Below, in pieces: positions 22,630 to 33,000 of a stretch of 64,000 nucleotides of DNA. A program made the translations under genes and the position numbers. This DNA comes from Scedosporium boydii (lineage: Eukaryota; Ascomycota; Sordariomycetes; Microascales; Microascaceae). Numbering within the stretch: the first letter of the stretch is position 1; each line of letters begins with the position of its first letter. The stretch is taken from the NCBI GenBank assembly GCA_002221725.1, contig NJFT01000174.1:25026-89025 (forward strand), read 5' to 3'. The notes under the pieces are model-generated. The model saw nothing but the letters and a program-made list of their open reading frames with translations, was not told the DNA's origin and did not search any database.

Positions 22630-24366
22630 TTAAGCCGTCCGTTTAGCCTGGTTTTCAAGCTCCTCTATAGAGCTAGGCTCTTCTTCAAGAGTGCTTTCTA
22701 ACGTCGTCGGCTTAAAGCTAGCCGTCGGAGTAGCATCATCGGCCGCGTCACCGGCTCTGTCGGAGGCGGTGCCACTGGCTTCGTCGCCGCCACTAGCGGC
22801 GGAAGCCTTGCCCTTACTATGCTGCCCTTCTTGTCCCTCGTTCTTGAGGCGAATAATCATACACGATAGGTTGTCCGTGCTGAATCGGTTCAAAGCGTGG
22901 TCAACTAAAAGCTTGGCAGCCTCGGTGGGGTTTTCGATTTCGCGGACAAGGTCAACGGCCTCTTGGTCTGAACAGACGTCCCAAAGCTAATAAAAGATCG
23001 AGTTAGCACAAGATTCAATAACACACATCAGCTGGTTTCCGTTAGGGCACAGGGATGGGTGGTTGGGGACCGATGATGAAAAGTTTGAACTCACCCCGTC
23101 GCAGGCAATAATGATGAATTCATCGGCGTCAGGTTGTATCACTGTCTCAGTAGTGTATGGATGACCAGTGACAAGATCCTTGATATAAGTATCGCCGAGC
23201 GCACGAGTAACGGCGAGGACACCGTTGACTCTATTATTGAGGATCAGACCTCCGGCATTGGTAATGCGCCTACCCTCGTTCTCATCGCTTCCTTTGTGGT
23301 CGTACGAGAGACGAAGGGCTTTGCCCGATCGACATAGAATGATACGGGCATCTCCGACGTTGGCGGTATATAAAACCCTGGTGCGGGACAGGCCAGTCTT
23401 TGCCTTGAAGTTATTCACGTCGGCGGTTGCAGCGCCATCAGCCCTGGAGTTACTGGCGTCCTCTGCTTTAGAGGCATCGCTAGCCCCGGGTGCGAGGGAT
23501 AACCTCTTCGAAGCCAGCGACGCGGAAGCAGGCGGTTGAGGTCGATCCTCCCAGCGAAGAACGGCGGTGGCAGCGGTACAGCCACTGTTCTTAAGGGGCA
23601 GCTTTTCCAACTGCGAATCTACAGTTGTAAACGTTTGATCCAGAAGCTCCGGCATGGGTGCCGTCGGGTTCTTGCGGACAACCTCCTCGAGGATCAAATG
23701 AAGCTTCTTGCCGCACCAATCTGCTGCAAAAGTACCCGCATGGCCGTCAAAAATGGCGAAATAGCCATTGTCGGTCTCCGCGCCATCATCATCGGCGTCG
23801 GCCTTGCCGGGTGGCGGGGCGGCACTGGCGAAGTTATATAAGAAAGCATGGGTGTCTTCCATGGTGCGGCGACATTTCCGGTTTCGATCTTCCCAGACGC
23901 CCACGCGAAAAGTCGACTTTGGACCGGGGAGAGATTCGCCAGCGGCATTGTTGTGCTGGCTCGCTATCGCAGCGGACGAGGTTGCGTCTTTGGGCAACTT
24001 CGAACCGGAGGTGTGAGAGCTGGAATCAGAATTGGTATTCCTGCTAGTCTGGCTAAAGTTCAAGGAGTTTTTTGCACTCGCAAGGAGACTGCTAGCCTTG
24101 CCGCTCACACCGGTGCTCCTTCGCTTCTTGTCCGACGACCCGCCAGTGTCGTGCCTAGTGGGGAGGGCGCCATTGCCAGTGCGCTTCTCACCACTGGCGG
24201 CGTGCTCGGAGGATTTCGAGGAATGGGAAGCCGCGGCAGAGGCGGCGTTGATACCGGAAGAAGATGTCGAGTTCGAGGTGGGTTCGGGAGATGGCTGCTT
24301 GCTCTCGGGCTTGAAGTTGTCGTTGTCGCTCTTTCCAACAGATGAAGATGAACCTCCACCAAACAT
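22630..24366 (-). CDS. PTC1: PP2C-family serine/threonine phosphatase, PTC1 orthologue
   Basis: Exons 24366-23095 and 22986-22630 give 542 residues. A Ser-rich disordered N-terminus (1-150) precedes a PP2C catalytic domain with [16 protein letters not shown] (about 156-171), the metal-binding DGHAG at 207-211, [31 protein letters not shown] and, across the intron, [30 protein letters not shown] and LAVTRALGD match the layout of yeast Ptc1, which dephosphorylates Hog1 and cell-wall-integrity kinases. An Ala/Ser-rich insertion of about 55 residues (273-329) interrupts the catalytic domain; its sequence is poorly conserved in character and is probably a surface loop. The frame stays open upstream of 24366, and a possible acceptor (CTGGCAG, about 24423) leaves room for a further 5' coding exon. 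Confidence 0.93.
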
Positions 24367-25658
24367 CCTATTAAGCAGACCTCCTCCTTGAGAGGAGATG
24401 CTGCGCCGCTTATTGCCTGCCAGTTTGTAGAGGATTATCAAAAGCCGTGCCGGATGCCACGCGTCGCTCGGGGATGAGGGATGTGATAAGAACGTTTAGG
24501 TTTTTTCGTTATTTTTTTTCGGAGGTCGGGGGTCGACGTTTGGTGTAGGTGGGGGATTTCGGCGGGGGAGAGAAGGACCAGTTGACGAGTTTCGACTATT
24601 GTCGGCGCCAGGCCGCACCCACACACGGCTTGTCTGGCTGGTTAGGATAATTTCGCTAGGTAGCCCAGCCCAGGCCACTGTTGGATGGTTGGGCACGTGT
24701 GTTTGAACCCCACGGGATCGATGCACCAGTCGCAAAAGAGAAGTTGGAATTATCGGTATGTTCTAGAAGGAAGATAATAGACACCAGCCCGAGAGAGCTT
24801 CTCTGAAGATTGTAGAGGGTTCAGGGTTTTGATGTTGAATGTAATAGTCTTTGATTGCAGAAGAATAGAGGGTCCCAGTAACAAAGTGAATCCCAAGCCA
24901 GATTGAAGGCAGCTCCCAACCCACAGTTGACGTACGAAGTAGACCAAACTTAGAGGGGCAGATGACAAAGCTAGAACCATGACACAGTGACACAGCTCAG
25001 GAGGAGGAAAGTGCAGCGCAAGAATGAGGCAAGGCAGGTGAGGCGGTCATTTGCCTTTGGGATCAAATCTATTTATATCCCCAAGCACCTGCATCCAGTG
25101 CAACAAGGCATCTCAATATAAAAGAATGTCAAGGCAAACATAAGAAACAACTGACAACAACGGTAGGAACTTAGCTAAATAAAGAATACATGTAAATTTG
25201 AAAACCTAACAAGGAAAGGGTTTCACCTTTGACTTCCTCCTCCACTTCCCTCGGATGAGAGATTGTTTCCCCATTTCCTTCTTTTATTATTTGCTTTCTT
25301 TTTGAACACATGACTATTTGGATGGTTGTGGAAGAACAGACATTTGAGTTTTTGCCTGACCAGCTTGCCTTGCTGTGTTGTATGTGATGAGGATGACCTC
25401 CTTCCCTTGAAAGTCCACAGCAAACGCCATTACTCCTCGAGACCATCATGACTCTCAACTTAGATAGAGCAATCACTGTCTTCATTGCCCTCTATGAAAT
25501 ATCATGTAACTAAACAAACGATAATAGTTTCAAGTATTAGTTAGAGAGCCGTTTTAACCACCGACGCTCAAAAAGGAACAAGGATTTCTGCTTTCATGAA
25601 TCTTGCTCGCCATGCTCGATATATAGCTATGCAAGGGGGGGGTCAACGCTAGGTTCGA
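24367..25658. other. PTC1 upstream region and VPS2 3' UTR
   Basis: No gene is supported. One exact TACGAAGTA lies at 24933. The interval 25070-25560 is AT-rich with short, overlapping open frames only. Confidence 0.45.
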
Positions 25659-26630
25659 CTACCGTCTCAGGCTGTCCAGTCGCGCCTGCAAGTCATCGTC
25701 TTCCCCAACAGCCTGCGCAACCTTTCCTTCTGGCACGGCAGCAGCCTGTAAACCGGTGGGGGTCTCGCCCAGCTGTATTTAATCTTGTTAGTGAATGTCG
25801 GCTCCGTCGCCGTAAATCTAACAACGTAGGAAGGGAAAGTACTGACCGCATGGTTCAGATCCACTCCGATCTCTTCAAGGATTTGTTCCACCACTTCCTC
25901 GCCCTCTTCCTCTGCTCCCACATCCATCGCATCATCAATGGCGTCATCCATCATTTCTTGCCTCTGTTCCATAATGTCGTTTTCTCTCTCGAATTCCATA
26001 GCGATCTTTGCGAGCCCGGGTAGGTTCATCTGCCGGTTCATGCTGCCAAGTGCCATCGTGGCACCCTTCATGGCCTGCATCATCTGCTCATTGGATCGAT
26101 ACGTCTAATAAAGAAGCCGGTTAGTATTGACCGCCGAATAAAAGGAGATTTTGGTTATGGCCATTCTTAGCATACTTGAAGGCGCAGGGAGATCTTTTGT
26201 AGTTGGCTCCTCATGTCGTAGAACTTCTCAATATACCTAGCATGCAGGTTAACAGCTGCCGACGGTGCCATCCAGTATCTTGGGGGAGCCATGTCTAACC
26301 TCCTTGTCCTTACGAGGTCTTTCGCTTGGATCTTGCATGCGCCCATCTGTCCCTTTTGTGCCGATGTCTTGATTTGTTGTATCAGCGTCTTTTCCTGCTT
26401 CTCGAGTTTGACACGCAGCTGGTCGAGTTCTCGGACCGCCTTATCCAGGGATCGCTGGTTCTTTCGTAGACGCTCTGCAGGCGTCATGCGCTTGCCAAAC
26501 ATGTATTCGAGGATCTTGGGGGTTATGCGCGAGATTAGCCAGAGTTCGCTTCCATAATTTAGAAGCCTAGAGCTGCTGGAACGAGGCAGTAACCAGGAGT
26601 AGGGGGACGGGAGGCTTCACACACATTCAT
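25659..26630 (-). CDS. VPS2: ESCRT-III subunit VPS2/DID4 (CHMP2)
   Basis: Five coding exons are inferred: 26630-26625, 26514-26300, 26236-26176, 26104-25847 and 25772-25659, giving 217 residues. The protein reads MNILEYMFGKRMTPAERLRK, RTRRYIEKFYDMRSQLQKIS, QMMQAMKGATMALGSMNRQM, QRQEMMDDAIDDAMD and the MIT-interacting tail DDDLQARLDSLRR. VPS2 forms the late ESCRT-III filament with Vps24 on endosomes and recruits Vps4. The first coding exon is only ATG AAT, chosen because MN-ILEYMFGKR matches the family N-terminus and the joined frame is exact. The 63-nt second intron (donor GTTAGA) would otherwise insert an odd 21-residue segment into the conserved RTRRYIEKF. Transcription diverges from FZO1. 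Confidence 0.93.
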
Positions 26631-27155
26631 TTTGGCCGTTTTCGAGACACAACCAAATAGCAAAAAATCGGATAGATCTATTGGCGTCAATGATCCCGCA
26701 GTTGAAAAGGCCTGGACTGACGACAAGGAAGACGAAGTGGGATGAGGCGTAGAACGGTTGGAGATCCAAGCGAGCTGCAGGCAATCGTCACTGGTCGCCA
26801 ACTGCCCGCCATCATTCTAACCAAGACCAAGACCTAGCCTACTGTAGTTTACGCATTAATGCGGCTCAGTGGGCTTCGAATTAGGACCAGGCGCCCCCGA
26901 TAAGATAACCCGGAATTATCTCGGCAATTCTACGCGACATATGCTTTGAGTGGAATGCTTAATTACGTACGCGACGAATTTTGCCTCCACTCATTACCAA
27001 CCATTCGGAATACAATTTAGCGTGAAATCATGCGACTGAATCCGCAATAATTCATTCACAGATGCTTTCCTAAAATTCGAACAACGAGCTTCGACGACTC
27101 AATTTCTTCCCGACAGACTCCCTTCATGGTCATGCTTCAATAATCGGCCAACGAA
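26631..27155. promoter_or_regulatory. Divergent promoter between VPS2 and FZO1
   Basis: The 525 bases separate the start codons of two genes transcribed away from each other. An open frame on the minus strand in the left part looks non-coding. Sequence close to the FZO1 ATG is typical leader. No specific factor site is claimed. Confidence 0.5.
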
Positions 27156-30010
27156 ATGACCCAGGAAGAGACTTCGACCGACGGAAAGGGCAAGGGAAAG
27201 TCCCTTGCCCACAACGGGGCCCATCCCGAAGAGAATGCTCCGTTCTCCCGCCCTGGATATATGACCGTTGGGAACGGTTCGACGTCCGAGCACGCCGCGA
27301 GACTCCAGGAAATGCTAGAGAAGGATTCCGGTTACGGGGGTAGTTCGACCGCTGACGAGATGTGGCACCCTTCTCTGCACCCCGACACGCATCTTCCCAC
27401 CGCCTCCCCGTCCGACGCCTCCGATGCAGACCGACGCGCCCAGGCTGGCGCCATACACCAGCTCTGGTACAATCAGCACCGTGGTTCCCTTGGAAGATCG
27501 ATAACGAACGTAATCACGTTGCTCAAGGAACTGCAGGATATGAATGCGACTTGGCCGGCGCACTATCCGTCAGTCCAGAAAACCGAGACTCGCGCTCTTT
27601 CGAGACCAGCTTCCCGACAGAGCCTCCACCGTACTTCGACTGCGATGAGCGACTTTTCTCGCGGCCCAGCTTCCTCTCCACCTACTCCTCCCCCTGGCTT
27701 GCGACGAGCTAGAACCTCTCTTGACGATTATCCCGGAGCCGAGTCCAGCAGGGCAGCCGAGTCGAGAACCGTCGCCGAACCGAGGCTGGTAACACCGCAG
27801 ATTGCGCAGGAATTCTCTATCCTCAAACTCGACCTCAAGCTCGGTTCTCTTCACCAGGCAGAGCTCGTTCATTCACTTGAGAAGGCCTCGATTGCCTCGC
27901 TGTTGGACGGGAAGATCAGTTCGAGTATCAAGCACTTGTTGGCCCTGCGAGAACGAATTGAGGATACATCAAGCAAGGTCCTGGTCACAGGAGACCTTAA
28001 TGCCGGAAAATCAACCTTCTGTAACGCCCTCCTCCGACGAAAAGTTCTACCCGAAGACGAGCAACCCTGCACAGCCGTTTTTTGCGAAGTGCTGGATGCG
28101 AGAGATAATTCCGGCGTTGAGGAGGTTCACGCCGTCCATATGGATGAAGTATATAACCGCCACGACGAATCGACCTACGATGTCTACGGACTAGAGGAAC
28201 TTGAGCAGATTGTCGGCGACAATACGAAATACATGCAGTGCAAGGTTTACATAAGGGATTCGAGGGCCATTGATGAGTCCCTACTCAACAATGGGGTTGT
28301 GGACATTGCGCTCATTGACGCGCCTGGTCTCAACTCCGATACGACGAAGACAACAGCCATCTTTGCTCGCCAAGAGGAAATCGACGTCGTCGTGTTTGTT
28401 GTATCAGCGGCGAATCATTTCACTATTACAGCTCAAGATTTTATCTTGACGGCAGCGGCTGAGAAGGCGTATCTCTTCATCGTCGTTAACGGATTCGACA
28501 ACATCAAGAATAAGGACAAGTGCCAGAAGATGATCCTCCAGCAGATCCGGGGTCTCAGCCCGCAGACCCACAAAGAAGCAGGGGAGCTTGTCCACTTCGT
28601 CTCAAGTAACTCTATTCCCGTTGCGCCACCTCCTCCTGGTGCTCCAGGTGGTCCCGGTGGAAGTGGTACGGCTAGTGGTGGAGGCGGCGGTGGTGATGAC
28701 GGACCTGATGATGATTCAAAGGGCAAGGGCAAGGATGCAGAGAAGATCCGCGATTTCCAAGCCCTGGAGCAGAACCTCCGGAGGTTTGTGTTGGAGAAGA
28801 GAGCCAAGTCGAAGCTGGCACCGGCTAGGACATACCTGCTCAACATTCTCAACGATCTCCACTCACTTGCAACGGTAAATGCCGAGATAGCAGAGTCGGA
28901 AATCGCCAGGGTGAACAGCGAACTGCACGAGATCGAGCCCCAGCTTGAATCGAGCAGGAAGGCGGTGTCGGATACCGGCGACCTGGTGGAAAAGGTAATC
29001 GAGGACACGAGTAACGAGGTGTACACCTACAGCCGGACCACTCTTGGCAACGCCATTTCCCACGCGGGAGAGCACACCCACGACGTACCCTACCCCGGCA
29101 TCTTCGGCGCCTTCGATTTTGCTGACGAGGTCAAGGAGGCGATGCTAGCGCACATCGCGCACTCCGTCAGCGTGTGCGAAGAGTACGCCAGGGGCAAGAC
29201 GGTGAGCGGCGTCAACGTCATCAAGCAGCTCGGGATCCTCCACGTGGGCGACGAGTTCCAGAACCTTAGCTTCAGGCCAGACGTCATGTTCAGCCGCAAG
29301 CGAGATGCTCTGGCGCGGCAGGTTGACGTAGAGCCGGAGTTTTGGGACTTTATCGATGTGGGGACATTGTTGCAGAGGCAGGAGAAGGTTGCTGGGACGG
29401 GTATGGCGCTCACGGTTGTGACGGCGGTGGGTTCTAGGGCGATTGGGCTGAATACTTGGATGGATAATGCTGTGGGTGTGGCGAAGATTGTGAGCAATGA
29501 TAACCTTCGCCGCCTCATCCTTCCTGGCCTTCTAGTTGCTGGTAAGTTGTTGCTGCCTTTTCTTTCTTTCCTTCGCTACTTAATCTTTTTTTTTTCGTCG
29601 CACACGATAGTACTCTGCTCTCGTTAAGTGAAACAACTAACGTGAAATGAATAGCCGTCGCCGCGACAGCCTACGTCCTCAACCAAATCCCCAACTCCCT
29701 CCCCCGCCGGCTCCAAGAGAAGATCTCCGCCCGGCTGACCGAGATGGACTACGTCCACACCAACTCGAGCCGCATCTCCGGCTCGGTCCGCAAAGTCCTC
29801 CGATACCCGGCCGACAACCTCCGGGTGTCGCTCGACCAGTCGGTCAAGGAGCTTGGCACGCGCCGCGAGGACACGCTCAAGGTCCGGGCCGAGAGCGAGG
29901 TGGCGCTCAAGTACTTTGGCAACCTGGTGCGCAAGAGCGCGACGCAGAGGAACGCTGTGGAGAATATTGACTTGGAGAGTCCCCCGCCGGGGGCTGCGCA
30001 GTATCATTAA
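27156..30010 (+). CDS. FZO1: Mitofusin FZO1, mitochondrial outer-membrane fusion GTPase
   Basis: Exons 27156-29541 and 29655-30010 give 913 residues. The dynamin-like GTPase domain shows the P-loop GDLNAGKSTF from residue 279, the G3 motif DAPG at 388-391, and VVNGFDN near 443-449 in place of a canonical NKxD G4. A low-complexity Pro/Gly/Asp-rich insert (VAPPPPGAPGGPGG onward) follows. Heptad regions flank two closely spaced membrane segments (about 748-766 and 788-806); the second is interrupted by the single intron, whose removal gives LLVAAVAATAYVL. The C-terminal coiled coil (about 850-895) faces the cytosol in this family. Fzo1 tethers and fuses outer membranes. The disordered N-terminus (1-90) is Ser/Pro-rich. 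Confidence 0.96.
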
Positions 30011-33000
30011 TGGGAAGGAAAAAAAAAAGTGAAACAGTGAGACCTAGATTGTGGACGGGTGGGAGGGAGAGTTTGTGATGAAGAAAACAAAAAGCAAGGT
30101 GTGATGGGGGGATGAGAGAATGGACCCCTGAGTTGTCTCTCCTGTCCTCTTTTTATTTCCTTTTTTTTCCTTTTATTCCGTGAACCTTTTTATTACCCGA
30201 AGACTGGATGACAGGCAAGAGTTGGCGTGAGGCGGACATGTTTTTATTTTATTTTTCCCTCTCCCTCTTTCTTTTTTTTCTCACTTTTGATGCCCTCATG
30301 TAGATATAATACGTATCCAACCCCACTAAACAGTACATATGCTAGGAGAACGTATTAGAAGAAAATACAAGAATCATTAGAATCAACAGTATCTTGTCAG
30401 TCATTGATGTGCCCATGGTGAGTGAGCCCGTCCAACCCGTGCGACGAGTCTTGACATTGATGGAAGGGTTTCGGCTTGCCGCGAAGAGGACGTCATAATA
30501 CCAAGCCATTGCCCCCAAAACAAACAAGCTCTGATCTTGATGTAATGCATGGGTAAATTAATACAGCTACGCCCGCCCAGACTAGGGATAGAGCACAGAA
30601 GCAGGAAAAAGCGACGCAGGCAAGAGCCCAGCTGAGGAAACAACAGCCGCACAAGGCTGGTCTGGGAAACGTCATACCGCTTAGAAAAAGGAAGGGCTTT
30701 AATGGAAGGGAACCGCGGAGAGAAGAGGGGGCCAACGGGGACAGGACAGCAGTTTCCGGTGTGCCACAAGCTTTACGAAAGAGTAAACTACGCTACTTTT
30801 TTTCTCGATTCTGATAAAAAGCGGCCCTTATTCCGTGGTCTATTGTGGACTCTGCTGAGACTTTGACTCTTTCAATGAAGCGGGGAGAACCAATGGTAAG
30901 TGCCAAAACGAGGAGAAAGCTTGTGGGGGGGGGCCAAATGACGGAGTACGCATACTCTGCTAATAGTTCGTAGGGTTCAGGCGTGGCGCTGTCTTAGAAT
31001 TCAAGCCCATCTTATTAGGCGAAAGGATCAATCGTAATGGCGGAGATCAGATGGAGAGAGCTGGCACCTGCAGCCGCATCACCGGGCGTTCTCATCAGCC
31101 GGTGAACAAAAGCCCAGCTCTCCACTTACTGAGAACGACAAAAGCCAGACGAAGTACATATTTCAACATCGAATTTCGGCCCAGAGTCTTTGATGGTCTC
31201 TCGTCCCTCCAGACTACAAAGTATGTCTCACAGCGAGGGCCTTGACCCCGGAATCGTTTTACTAGGTCCGAGCTTGCTTAGAATCCAGTGTACATTGTAA
31301 GAAAGAACGCATACTTGTGAATCTGATTTGAAGCCTTGCCGTGAAAGTACTTCGGCGGAAGTTACGGCTTGGAATATTTTTTCATCGGCTCGACCCAGGG
31401 GATCATGCCAAGATCAAAGATCGAGATGGTCATGACCAATCCCGGGGGAATCCGGTGCCGTGGACAGCCCGCTCTCCCAATTATCAGGAGTAAGGGGAAG
31501 CGCCACCGCGAATGGCGTTAAAATATCGGACGGGCTCGTATAATGGAATGGCTCGCCGGGCTGGACTAGAGGAGTTTTTCCAGCAGGCTCTACCGCTTGG
31601 AGTAAGGTGGTATTCATGGCTCTTCGCTTGGTCGACCATGGGACTTTATGGAGTACCTCAGTTTAAGGGTGGAAGAAGCACGAGGTAAAATAACGATATA
31701 TCAAAATTGATCATTTTTCGACAGCAACCTCAGGTAAGATTAAGGTCTGGTCCCATCGACATCTAACAAGGGGTATCCCGACTCCGACTGCCCCGAAACG
31801 AAGGACTGTGCCCTTCGGTCAATGAAGAAAGAAGAAGAAAAGAAAAGAAAAGAAAAAAAGAAAAGGGGAAAGAAGACAAAGAGGCTTGCGCTCCTCAGCT
31901 TTCTGAGCAGGATTAGGGCTCAAAACCGCGGAGACTATCTTTTTTTTTTCTTTTTCTCTAATCTTCAATTCAGATATACGCGACGATTCGTGCTCTGCTC
32001 AGAAGCATCCCCTGCCCGTCGGGCAGACGCGCACGTACGGAGAATATTGTCCTGCGCGAAGGCCTGCACACGTCATGGATATGACCCCCTGCCCGTCGCT
32101 TCATACCCGTCGTCCGTGGACCGAGGGGGACCGAAGTTGGCAAATCATCAACTGATCTTTCCGTCAAAGGTCGCAGAAAAGCTACGGTATGATCGGGACT
32201 GTGGGCGCACTGTGAGTTCGGTTAGACAATAAGATGCAACAAAAAACGAACGGAGAGAGAGAAGAGAGAGATCAAATTTGCCAAACTGAACTGGACTTGA
32301 CGGATTGAGAGAGATTGACAGGTTGGTCATCATGCTCTGTCAACGACAAATCTCAACTCCTATTTCCACAATTGCGGATAATGGACTTGGTGCAGTTGAG
32401 TCCGTCCTTGATATCCTTGATGCTTGCCTGGCTCTACTGTCTATAATCCACACTAATGTACTCACAGAGGCCAGAGCAGCATTAGTGTCTTCACTTGCCT
32501 GCAAAGTGGTCGTACGAAGTAGGACAGGTCCACCCGGAACAGCCCATCAATCACTTAGCGCATAGACCACACTGCTCCGTACATTACCTCGATCGATTTG
32601 ATGCCCACAGGGTCCAATTATACCCATCAGACTAGTGTACGTTAGTGCTGAGAAGTGGTGCAGGCTTTGTGCACTCCGACGCACTTCTGAGCACTCCAGC
32701 ATCCTAAGTTGCGGGCTGGCGGGCTCACCAGGTCGCCATGACACCGCTCGAGCTCCTTCATCAGTGCAGCCCTTGCTACAAAACATGCCTAGTTGAAACA
32801 AGGAGGTCTTTTACTTGTGAGTTAAAATCCGGCCATACAGAGAAACAGATACGTGGGGAGTCTCGACCGTCTGCTTCGTACCATGATCAAGGAATAAAAG
32901 CAAACTGTCATGCATTTTTGGCGTGGAAAATTGGTAATATTATCCCTTCACTACTCAACGATGGACAGAAATTCCAGAGATTGAGAGTGAATGATTTCAC

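Noticed and set aside
26238..26299. VPS2 segment LDMAPPRYWMAPSAAVNLHA as coding
   Set aside because: It interrupts the conserved RTRRYIEKF and is bounded by a donor (GTTAGA), a GTTAAC branch-like site and a CTAG acceptor, so it is an intron.
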